A DNA stretch of 64,000 nucleotides from Pyricularia pennisetigena (Eukaryota; Ascomycota; Sordariomycetes; Magnaporthales; Pyriculariaceae). Location: contig NC_043740.1 of assembly GCF_004337985.1 (NCBI RefSeq), forward strand, positions 3,091,140-3,155,139. Direction: 5' to 3'. The notes under the pieces are model-generated. The model was not told the origin of the DNA. It did no database searches and saw only the letters and a program-made list of their open reading frames with translations. Below are positions 10,673 through 20,346 of this stretch, piece by piece. A program made the position numbers and the translations under genes. The first letter of the stretch is position 1. The number at the start of each line of letters is the position of its first letter.

Positions 10673-12746
10673 ATGCCTCTTCTAATTCTCGCTGAGACCA
10701 GCGCGGGGTAAGCAGCACAATTGTTCCAGCAGCGGTCCAGCGCCACAAGAAAGAAACGTGCTAGACTGTCTGTTTGATTGTGGCCATTGCTAACAAGCCA
10801 TCGCGTTGAAGTTATGGTCTCTTCAAGGCCCGCGACAAGAAACTGCTCTCTGCAGATGACCTAGAGAGCAGGCTAGACACTGCTGAAAAGATCAACCAAG
10901 AGTAAGCATCATCACATCAGGGTGATCTAACATGCGAAGTTTCGGATTATGGAATAGTGTCTAACGTAAACCACACAGGTTGAAGCTTAAGGAATTCGTA
11001 AAATGGGACAGTGCAGCTGCTGCCGTGGGGGAGATTGGTGCTTTGCTGGAGGGCAAGGTCCCCCCGATGCTGGCTAAGCTCATGGAGAAGGTCAAGGACG
11101 AGAAGAAGGTCTCGCTGGCGGTGGCCGACAAGAACATCGGTGTTGCCCTTCAGAGGATCCCAGGCCTCAGCAACATCACCGAGATCGCCTCCGGATCCTC
11201 CACGACCGATCTCTACCGCGGTATCCGTACCCATCTTTCCGATCTCATCCCCGGAATCCTGCCAGAGAACTTCAAGACCATGTCTCTCGGTCTCTCCCAT
11301 TCACTCTCGCGCCACAAGCTACGATTCTCGGCCGACAAGGTAGATGTCATGATTATCCAGGCCATCAACCTGTTAGATGATCTCGACAAGGAACTGAACA
11401 CGTACGCTATGCGCGTCAAGGAGTGGTACGGCTGGCACTTCCCTGAGCTGGGCAAGATCCTCAACGACAATCTCGCCTACGCCCGCGTCATTCTCGCCCT
11501 TGGCATGCGCTCCAACGCTACCAAAGCTGATCTGTCCGAGATCCTGCCCGAGGAGATCGAAACCGCTGTCAAGGCTGCGGCCGACTTGAGTATGGGTACC
11601 GAGATCAGTGAGGAGGATCTCGAGAACATCAGGCTGCTTGCCGAGCAGGTTGTCTCATACAGCGAATACCGTGCCCAGCTGTCTTCATACCTCGACGCCA
11701 GGATGCGCGCTATTGCTCCTAGCTTGACGGAGCTGGTTGGTTACCTTGTCGGTGCCCGCCTGATCGCCCACGCTGGTTCCCTCATGAACTTGGCCAAGAA
11801 CCCCGGTTCCACCATCCAGATCCTCGGTGCCGAGAAGGCACTGTTCCGTGCTCTCAAGACGAAGCATGCCACACCCAAGTATGGTCTCATCTACCACGCC
11901 TCCCTCGTTGGTCAAGCGACGGGCAAGAACAAGGGCAAGATCGCCCGTCAGCTCGCCGCCAAGGCAGCACTAGGTGTCCGTTCAGACGCCCTGACCGAGT
12001 TCAAGGATGGTGAGGAGGCGGACGAGGAAGCTCGCGCCGTGTTTGGTGCCACCCAAAGGGCCAAGGTTGAGTCAAACCTCAGGAGATTGGAAGGCAAGCC
12101 TATTCTTGCGAAGGGCGTCACAGTCGGCCCCAACGGCAAGGCTGCACCGGCCCCTAGCAAGTGGGACGTCAAGGAGGCGAGGAAGTACAATGTTGATGCC
12201 GATGGACTTGCCGGCAACGAGCCCGCCAGCGCCGAGACCCCTGTCAAGGAGTCCAAGAAGAAGTCAAAGAAGGCAAAGGAGCCTTCTCCCGATGTTGACA
12301 TGGAGAACGATGACGATGCTTCGGACGATGACATGGAAGATGCTCCAGCTCAAAATGGTACCGGTGGTAAGCAGTCTCTGAATCTTGCTCGTAGGGGATG
12401 TAACTGTTTTGCAAATACTAATACGTTTCTGTTCTGTACAACAGTCAAGGCTACTCCCAAGAAGTCATCGGCCAAGCCAAGCAAGCTTACTGAGGCCGAC
12501 TACGAGCGCCTTGCCGAGCAGGCTGGTATCTCGGTGTCCAAGTTCAAGAGAAAGTTTGAGCGTGGCGATGTCGAGCTGGATTCCGATGGCAACCCAGTCG
12601 TGCACAGCAAAAAGGATCTCAAGAAGAAGCGCAAGTCTATGGACGCTGGCAGTGAGAAGGGCACCCCGGCTGGTGGTGAGAAACGAAAGAGGGACGACGA
12701 CGAGGAGAAGCCCAAGAAGAAGAAGAAGAAGCACAGCATTTCATGA
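10673..12746 (+). CDS. NOP58: Box C/D snoRNP core protein Nop58
   Basis: Four exons: 10673-10707, 10812-10901, 10979-12366 and 12445-12746, giving 604 residues. It begins [20 protein letters not shown], the NOP5 N-terminal domain. A NOSIC/coiled-coil part follows, then the Nop domain with [11 protein letters not shown] near residue 300 and [14 protein letters not shown]. The C-terminal tail is charged and ends in a run of lysines ([10 protein letters not shown]), the KKD/E-type tail. Nop58 pairs with Nop56, fibrillarin and Snu13 to make C/D snoRNPs that 2'-O-methylate and process rRNA in the nucleolus. The third intron (12367-12444, 78 bp) has good GTAAGC and ACAG ends but no in-frame stop, so retention would add 26 residues just before the tail. 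Confidence 0.96.
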
Positions 12747-13451
12747 TGCGTTGGATGTCGCTTTGGTTTTCTCTTCTCGCATTTCATCACATCTACCGGG
12801 TGTCTTTTATGTCTGAAAGCTTGTTTCTGTTGTATAAACAATCTGACCTCCTTTTTCGGGTCAGAGTCTCGGCGTTGGGTGGTATGGGATTTGTGTTGGT
12901 GCCTTTGGCTTTGGGCAGTCGTTCTAAGTTCTTGAATTCGCTTCTCGACATACCATTTTACGGAGTTTGTCAATACGGGTCACGGAAAAAGAAAAGAAAG
13001 CGAATGCTCTAATATGTTACCGAGCTTGCTTTTGTATTGCGTGATCTCCATCCAGTCTTCGCCCGTGCTGCTGCATTGAAGAGAAATATGTTGGACCAGT
13101 TGGAAGATTTATTACCTGCCTGGCAAGCAACCGTGGCATAGTTTCAGAGCCAAAGGTATTTGCGTGTTCAAGTTGTGTGATTGCGTATGGGACAATTAGA
13201 TGATTGGAGAGGTCCATGACGTGCCTGTTACGGCTTATAAATCCCCTCCGAGCGCTCGCCAACACAAAAAGCATATCTGCGCGGACTGCCAGGCCCTTCA
13301 CGAAAGAAATCTTGGAAAAGGCAGAACCGGGCGATTTAACAACCCCACTAAGCACAACACCGCAATCAGCAGACAGACACAATCAATCAAAACGGCCTCG
13401 CCCCCCCCNNAAGCAAAGCAAAAAAAAACAAAACAAAACAAAACAAAACAC
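12747..13451. other. Intergenic region with two ambiguous bases
   Basis: These ~700 bp hold the NOP58 3' end and the promoter/leader of the SDR gene. There is a C8 run followed by NN at 13409-13410 and then A-rich, AAACA-repeated sequence up to the SDR start. The N bases point to a sequencing problem at the C run or a joined gap. Confidence 0.6.
13409..13410. other. Two undetermined bases (NN)
   Basis: These are the only ambiguous bases in the window, directly after a run of eight C and before A-rich sequence, 42 bp upstream of the SDR start codon. They probably mark a homopolymer-related assembly ambiguity. Confidence 0.99.
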
Positions 13452-14517
13452 ATGGCATCCAAGGCCTTCTACGCCATCGTAGCGGGCGTGGGCCCGGGCA
13501 CGGGGCGCGCCGCGGCGCTGCGGCTCGCCAAGGCGTACCCGGTGGTGCTGCTGGCGCGCAAGCCCGACAGCTACCGCGACCTGGTGGCGGAGATCCAGCA
13601 GGGCGGCGGCAGCGCGGTCGGCATCTCGGCCGACACGTCGGACGCGGGCTCGGTCAGGTCGGCGTTCGCGGCCATCAAGAAGGAGCTGCCGGAGAGCAGG
13701 CTGGCGGCCGCGGTTTACAACGTCGGCACGGGGTTTGCCATCAAGCCGTTCCTCGAGAACAGCGCCGAGGAGCTAGAGTCGAGCTTGTCTGCCAATGCGT
13801 GAGTTGACGGTTTTGTTTGTTCATGTCTTGTTTTATGGGGCTGCCGAGTAGCGCTTTGTAATGCGAACAATGAAGTCTACGGGGCTTTTGATGGGAACTG
13901 AACAAAAAAGACACGGGACTTTCTTTTTATTTTCATGATGCTTATTTTTGATGTTTACAGGGGTGGCCTTTTCAACTTCGCACAGAGCTCTATTCCGCTG
14001 CTTCTCGAGTCAGTAGACGGTGCTCCTCACCCGCCGACCCTGATCGTGACGGGGGCTACGGCCTCGCTCAAGGGTTCGGCCAGATTTTCAACCTTTGCTG
14101 CGGGCAAGTTCGCCAAGCGTGCTATTGCGCAATCCCTAGCCAGGGAGTTTGGACCAAAGGTAATGCACTACTTGAGTTTGCCGCGATCGTTTCCATATCC
14201 GGATTACAGAGCTCTTGATATCTAACCGTTTCTTATGATAATAACGTCAGGGTGTCCACGTTGCTCATGTCATCATCGACGGCATGATCGATACACCCAG
14301 GACAAAAGAGTACAGGGCCAACGATGGAGCTCCAGATGGGGCCATCGACCCCAATGCCGTAAGGACTTCCTGCATGTCTCCTAATCTCTAGTAGCCACTG
14401 CTGACAGTTCTACGACCTCGCACCAAGATTGCCGACACATTTTGGCATCTTCACACCCAGCCCCGGTCCGCATTTACCTTTGAGGCGGACCTGAGGCCTT
14501 ATGTTGAGAAGTTCTGA
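13452..14517 (+). CDS. Short-chain dehydrogenase/reductase-like protein with atypical active site
   Basis: Four exons: 13452-13798, 13961-14159, 14251-14358 and 14428-14517, giving 247 residues. The N-terminus has a Rossmann nucleotide-binding loop of SDR type (VAGVGPGTGRAAALRLA), and AAVYNVG matches the NAG-like element. In the catalytic segment the usual YxxxK reads FAAGK (FSTFAAGKFAKRAIAQS), so the tyrosine is replaced by phenylalanine while the lysine stays. Downstream GPKGVHVAHVIIDGMIDTP is typical of a bacterial-like SDR group that shares this feature. The end (FEADLRPYVEKF) is conserved-looking. The substrate is unknown. The last acceptor (14427) was chosen because it alone gives this ending in frame; an upstream AG at 14407 gives an unrelated frame. 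Confidence 0.82.
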
Positions 14518-14887
14518 TGTGGGTTAGTAGCAATGATCAGTCAAATGACAAAAGAGCAAGCTGCAAGTAGATGCTTGGCTGATGGCTTCGTGCACAGAGA
14601 TGGTTGCAGGTATGGGCAAAAGTAGTCGTTATCGCGTACAAGGCCTGGGCGAAGGTCCCATAAGTGAGCTCGAATCGAGATGTCTATGTGCATTCCTTCT
14701 GAATACATGTCGGTGCAGTCTCTATTGCCAGATGGCGGTGATCTGGACCCACAGACAAAAGCGGCGCGTCTTTGCGCGGGCACGCATTGGCTCGGGTTGA
14801 TCATGTTGCCGCTCCCGGCTTCTACTCGCTCGAATTCCCCCCGGGCGAAGATGTTGGTAAAGGCCCCCAAACAGATGTGTGTTCTTC

Positions 14888-16045
14888 TCAGGTGCCTGGT
14901 GCCCCGGGCACCGTGATACCGTTCTCAATTGCCAACCGTTCTTCCTCCTTGCGCTGCCTGATAGCTTCCGTCTCGGCACGCAGTTTCTCCAGGTTCCAGG
15001 GGTCGTCATCGTCCTCGGCATCGTCGTCGTCCTCTTCGGTGCGCCAGTTGCCACTCTCGAAGAGAGCACGTCCTGTCGCATCCTTGGCCTTGCGAGCCTG
15101 CTCCTCAGCCGCCTTCTTATCCATCCGCTCCTTCTTCCACTTGGCGAACGACTCGGGCGTCACGGGAGTTAAAGTTCCCGTCAGCTTGTGCCTTTCCGAC
15201 TCCAAGAATTCTTCCAGAGTCAGAGTCTTGAGTGGTGACTTGTCCAGTAGGGCCTTTTCACGAGCTCGGTCTTCTTTGGTCTTGAGCACGAAGCTGTTTG
15301 TGTTGATAGTGGATTAGTATTCTGAAGTTGATTCACGACGGTGTAGTGATGTAGAGATGAGGAACACAAGAGAATGAGAAAAGACGGTGGGAGGGGCGGC
15401 CCAAGACACATACCCTTGCGGCAAAGCGTGCTTATACATGCATTTGTCACCTCCGTTTGGACAGATCCAAAACCATCCGTACTTGCCATCCTCGATGGCC
15501 TCGATAAAGTACTTGCAGACCTTGTCCGTCGTGGTCCGCTGGTTGCCCTTTTTGCTCAGGACGACACTCCGCAGCTTGTCCTCGTCCCAGTCGGCCGAGG
15601 TCTCAGCCTTCTTCTTGTCATCTTCCGCCTCCCTAGTGTCGGTGTACAAACTCTTCTTTTCCGTCTTGCGCTCGACGTCCAGGTCGTGGCTAAACTTGCA
15701 CTTCTTGCCCTTCTCGCAGTTGCCCTTCTTGAAGAAGATGCAGAGCACCGTCTTTGGGTCGACGCCAAAGGGCACCTTTTGGATCTGGGCAGGCTTGTTG
15801 AGGAGAAGGTCGGCCTCGCGCTTGGCGTCCTCGGCGGCCTTCTTCTCGCGCTCGCGTGCCGCCTTCTCGGCCTCCTTGCGCTTCTGCTCGGCGTTGCCGC
15901 CCGACTTGGCCTGGGCCTGCAGCTGTGCAATCTGCTTCTGGGCAGCACCACCCTTCTTGTTTTTCATACCAAAGGTCTTGTCATCGACGACCTTGGCCGC
16001 GCTGGGCTTCTTGCCCCCGGCCTTGTCGTTCTTTTTTGGAGGCAT
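14888..16045 (-). CDS. TMA46: CCCH zinc-finger DRG-family-regulatory protein (Tma46/ZC3H15 type)
   Basis: Two exons, 16045-15414 and 15293-14888, give 345 residues. It starts [13 protein letters not shown]; an in-frame upstream ATG at 16174 exists but the sequence before MPPKK looks like leader. Residues 40-80 form a charged helix ([20 protein letters not shown]). There are two CCCH fingers: C102, C110, C116, H120 (CIFFKKGNC...CKFSH) and C177, C195, C202, H206 (CKYF...[14 protein letters not shown]). The C-terminal half ([30 protein letters not shown]) is the DFRP domain that binds the DRG/Rbg1 GTPase. In yeast Tma46 associates with translating ribosomes. The acidic [15 protein letters not shown] stretch is near the end. 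Confidence 0.93.
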
Positions 16046-17069
16046 CGTGCGGGGCTGCTGCTTTGGGGCTCGCTCGCCGACCGATGGAAGGGGTTTTAGA
16101 CTAGATTCGATAGAGAGTGGTGGCTGGGTTTGTCTGTGTACAAAGACGAGTTGCGTCTGGGGATGGGAGCTCAACTCCTTTGCTTGAGGTGGTCGACTGC
16201 GTCGTTGGTAACCACTTTTGTTTTTAGTGGGCTGTTGTGGGATGCGATGGGATTCGATGATCGAAGCCTTGGAAAATCAATCGATCAATCAGTGACGATG
16301 ATTTCACCCCACGCTGCCAGGACGAGTCAGTATCCACTGGAGTAGTCACGTGATATGACGAATTTGTTGCTAGTTTGTATGTTGAGGTTGAGATTTGAAT
16401 AAGAAAATTATTATCATTACACCCGTCGATTCGGACAACAATGCACCGTTTGACTTATTGTTAGAGCTTAAAGTCTGGGCTAATAAACTGTAAAAGCGTA
16501 CCGCTGCGTCAGGTCTAGACGTTTAGCGATACGCTGAAATGAGCCGCGGTTTACTTGTCAGGTGATCCGTCAAGGAATGTTCTTTTTAATTTCACATGTT
16601 TTCCCGCGTTTTTGTGCACTGATAAGTATCTTTCCTGGCAATAATCTGGCTGCCGTCACGGTGTAGGGTAGGTTAAATACCGACGCTACCCACATCGACT
16701 ACGGTTCCGCAAAGGTCACTTTTCCTCCCCAACGACAACTTCCACGAGCTTGTTTGGCTCACGCGGTCATTTCTTAATAACTGAAACAAAAAAAAAAGTT
16801 TTTATAAGTCTCATGTTTTTATTTTCTTTTTCTTTTTCCTTTTTTTTAAAAAGCTGTGTTTTTACAGCAAATCTTGGTGCCAGTTTTTGTTTACTGTTTC
16901 CAGCAATCTGTCGCATTTAAACTGATTTTTTTATCAGACCAGACGCGTTGTGGATCTGAGACGCGCCTTTCAGACAAAATCCAACCCGGAGAAAAATAAA
17001 TCAGGAATAACGTGGACGCTTGCTAGGCGGACAAGCTCACAGCAGGCCGAGGCCTCGCTTGGTTGAGCA
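16046..17069. promoter_or_regulatory. Divergent promoter region, TMA46 / AT-hook gene
   Basis: About 1 kb between two divergently transcribed genes. It is AT-rich with T runs near 16820-16850 and an imperfect dinucleotide-poor composition. No gene or structured RNA recognised. Confidence 0.45.
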
Positions 17070-17123
17070 ATGATTGGGAGGAAAATGGATTGGTTTGGGA
17101 AGTACAGTGGGGGAACAACAAAG

Positions 17124-17159
<36 letters not shown>

Positions 17160-18260
17160 CCATCACAACAATCACAACCACCGTCACACGGGCCTCAGCT
17201 CGGAGATGAGCGAAATCCACAGCCTTATTCCTCACAGGGGAGCACACGAATGCAAATAGTCATCGACTCCTCACCAATTGAACACCCGTCTACATCGGTG
17301 TACGATGGGGTCGAGGATGAGTATGAATATGAGCTGAGCCATGTTGCCACCACAAATCTCATGCCACGGGCTTGGAAGCATGCAAGTGCCGGCGCTATGA
17401 TACCATGCGGTGCGTCAGATTCTGCAACCGCCGCCTTCTCGGCGTCAAAACCGGGTCCAAAAAGGTCATCAAGACCAGCACCACCGCCACAGCCACAGCC
17501 ACAGCCACAGCCACAGCCATCCTCCTCCTTCGACATCCCAATACCGGAGCGCAAAAAGCGCGGCCGGCCAAAAGGCTGGAAGCCAGGCATGCCCTATTCG
17601 ACCATGAGTGATCGTCCCACCTCGGAAGCCGCCAAGCTGGCCCGGGAAAAATACCTGCGCGAGAATCCAGGGGTCGTCGCCCCCGCCGCCAGGGGCAGAC
17701 CACGCACGGCGGCACCCAAGGGCCCGCCGAAGCCGCGCGGCCGTCCGCCGAAGAAGCCGCCGCAGACTCCGCGGCAGGTCCTGGACGGTCTGGAGCGGCG
17801 CTACGTGCCCTTCATCTGCGAGTGGAAGGGCTGCAAGGCGGAGCTGCAAAACATGGAGACGCTGAGGCGCCACGTGCGTAAAGTGCACGGCAGGGACGAG
17901 GTTTGTCGGTGGTCGACATGCGTCGCCTCCGGGTCGACCGAGGTCTTTGGCACCAACGACGAGTTCATCGGCCACGTTGAGCGTGCCCACCTCGTGCCGT
18001 TCCAGTGGCACATGGGATTTGGCTACAGCAACGAGAAGCCTTTGCCTCCTAGGATAAAATCCGGCGAGGACGCGCCCATGCCTGCCTATCTGCTGGATGA
18101 AAACGGGACGCAGGTGACGCCCTGGATAAGAGAGCTAGAGGTTGAGGACCAAGTCACTCGTCTCGCGCGACGAAGAAAGCTGCGCCTTGCGCTAAAGTGG
18201 ATGAACGATGAGGCTCCAATAGCGGACGGAGACAACAGCGAAGAGGAAGCTTCAAGCTGA
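17070..18260 (+). CDS. AT-hook and C2H2 zinc-finger nuclear protein
   Basis: A single exon of 396 codons. Residues 20-29 are poly-Ala from a (CAG)11 tract, and residues 138-150 are a Pro-Gln repeat from CCACAG units. Three AT-hook cores follow: RKKRGRPKGWKP (~161), RGRPR (~208) and KPRGRPPKKP (~221), with GRP cores that bind the minor groove of AT-rich DNA. Two C2H2 fingers follow: C250/C255/H268/H273 and C279/C284/H302/H307, the latter set in a long finger. This suggests a chromatin or transcription factor. An in-frame second Met at codon 6 (17085) could be the real start. The target genes are unknown and I do not recognise a named orthologue. Confidence 0.85.
17125..17157 (+). repeat. (CAG)11 trinucleotide repeat in coding sequence
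   Basis: Eleven CAG units are read in the GCA (Ala) phase by the main frame. The overlapping frame that starts at 17074, four bases after the main start, reads the same tract as poly-Gln and stays open to 17259. A second short tandem (CCACAG)5 lies at about 17487-17518. Confidence 0.9.
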
Positions 18261-18676
18261 AAAGTCCATTGAGGTTTACGCAGCTGCCACGGATGTCAGT
18301 ACACGACTGTTTCTGGCATATTTACACTTGGTTGCGGCACGGCTATATACTCTGGTTTCAGAGGGGATAAGTGGTGTACAGACGGCCCTGACTTCCGGAT
18401 TGATTTGCTTCGTTTAGCATGGAGTTAGATTATGTGTGACAAAACATATCGATAATGGTCCCTGCAGTTTGGGAACAAGGGCGTTTGAAATAGTAAGCCT
18501 TTTCATTCAACATGTTCAGTTTCATCATCTTGGAACTTCCTTTGCCTTCTCTTTATCCTACTTCCAACACCCTCTGCACGACACTTTGTGAAACTCAACA
18601 GTAACAATGTCTCCCGACGACTTCCGTAAATAACAAAACGAACTCATGTCTTGGGGCCATGATTTCTTGTGATGAT
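18261..18676. other. Intergenic region downstream of AT-hook gene
   Basis: About 400 bp that probably include the 3' UTR of the AT-hook gene. Nothing coding recognised. Confidence 0.5.
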
Positions 18677-19009
18677 TTAGCAAACATTTACCTCGGTTGT
18701 CTTCCTCTTCACATTTGGCTTGCCAGCTGCTGGTGACAACGTATATTCCAGTCGCGAAAAGAGCTCGGGGTAGATTGGCGAGGAGGTTAAACTCACAGAC
18801 GTGGGCTTTGTTAGTGCCGATATCTTGTGGGCAAGGAAACAGCAGGAAGCCTCCCACACCTGCGCATCAGCGGCAGATTGAAACGCATTCCAGTCGACCC
18901 CGGATGCTTCATCAGACCTAGTACGAGGTCGCGAAACCGCGGCAGGTACCTGACCGACTTCCTTGCCCAGTTGCCCGCATTCGTCTTTAACCGACTCTTC
19001 GCCGTCGAA
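18677..19009 (-). CDS. Possible exon of an uncharacterised protein (weak)
   Basis: On the minus strand an open stretch of about 110 codons begins right after a CCTTAG acceptor-like site (exon start 19009) and reads FDGEESVKDECGQLGKEVG and onward. It includes VDWNAFQSAADAQVWEASC and PIYPELFSRLEYTLSPAAGK before a stop at 18677; a GTAAAT donor-like site lies just before that stop. Codon use is fairly gene-like. Another open minus stretch (19331-18987, GTLKSLSAYLRTIVPE) could be an upstream exon, but no splice combination I tried is convincing. It may be a real small gene, a relic or chance. No homologue recognised. Confidence 0.25.
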   Translation of the reverse strand, partial: FDGEESVKDECGQLGKEVGQVPAAVSRPRTRSDEASGVDWNAFQSAADAQVWEASCCFLAHKISALTKPTSVSLTSSPIYPELFSRLEYTLSPAAGKPNVKRKTTEVNVC

Positions 19010-19331
19010 CTAAGGCATGCTGTTCTGTAATATCATGGCCAAGATGACGACTAGATGGCGATATGTCAACTGCTCCTCCCGTGCTTTGACATTGTGGGTA
19101 GGTAAACGAGCCGAGACGGCTGAGACAACAGTGCAAAACAGGGCTGGCAGTTTCAACCTCGGGCCAAAGGGGCTCAGGGACTATGGTGCGGAGGTATGCC
19201 GATAAACTCTTAAGCGTCCCAAATTGCTTCTGCTGGTTCTGCATCTTCTGCAGAGGCGAGAGATATAGCCGTTGAGCTGAACCTGGCAAAAGTGGCATGT
19301 AGATATTCCCCCCTCTGCCCCGGATAAGCAT

Positions 19332-20346
19332 AGGCTTGGCAGGTCAGATTGAAAGCGAGGTTTAAATTGGTCTGTTGGATGCTTTGTGAAATGGTGTGCA
19401 GATGAGTGACATCTAATCAGTGATTCGCGGCCCCCCTTGCAGCTTTCCTTCTTGGAGCATCTCAGCGGGTGTTTTCATCGGTGTGATTCCAAGAGGATCA
19501 TCAGCAAAGCAACTGGATGCGAATAACCCTGGAGATGAAATAAAAGAGCAGCCTGCATTTCATACACATTTATATCGAGGCGATGATGGTTAAGCCGTTA
19601 CCCTTTGACTGCTGTAGCCAGGTTCGCCCTGGCATTTACCATCCGATCTCTCCCCGGTTGCTAGTTGTCTTGTTACAAGTGGGAATGGGCTATGCAGTTA
19701 AGCGTCCCCCGACACTTTTGATGGCGTCGGTTGGGATACGGACAGGAACGGTAGAGGTAAAGTAAGGTTTACTATATACAATGAGACATACGCGAAAGAA
19801 TGCTGCCGTGTTCCAAAGCGAGACGATGCAAGATATCTTCCATCCAATCTGCTCATACAACTGTCAATATCCATCGAGTCCGCCCGATACAGCGGCAAAT
19901 AGCGGTCAAGAAGCAGCCTCAGCAACCGTGGAACGGCATAACGACTGGTTACTCTGACTGAATAGGCCTTGTCCACACGAAACCGCTATCACGGTCCATA
20001 TTGTATGACTTGGTACATCGTTTTATGATGGATGTTTGAACTGAAATTAGTAGGATGTGTCTTGCTAGACGATCAAATATCTTCTGTCCCGATGCTTCTT
20101 ACGCACTTGTACGTAGACCAAGACCAACTGACTAGGCCCCTTCGTCAACACGTCCACCATCTCGCAGCCACAAAAAACGCCCCTCCAAAAAAAAAAAAAA
20201 AAAAGGTCAAAAATTTGTTCCTTGCAGTAAAGGACTTGGTTGATAAGAAAAACAGACATCGCCGCATCTCGACTCGTTTTTTCTTCGGTCTACAGGATAT
20301 CTAGGGTAACATATACGTATTCATGATTCGCGTAAGGGTATTATGC
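19332..20346. other. Intergenic region
   Basis: About 1 kb with no recognised gene. It contains an A18 run near 20188-20206, and the end should hold the 3' UTR of the kinase gene transcribed from the right. Confidence 0.5.

Noticed and set aside
15374..16187. Two long plus-strand open frames (241 and 266 codons) opposite TMA46
   Set aside because: Shadows of the Lys/Ala-rich coding strand; leucine- or phenylalanine/serine-rich without domains.
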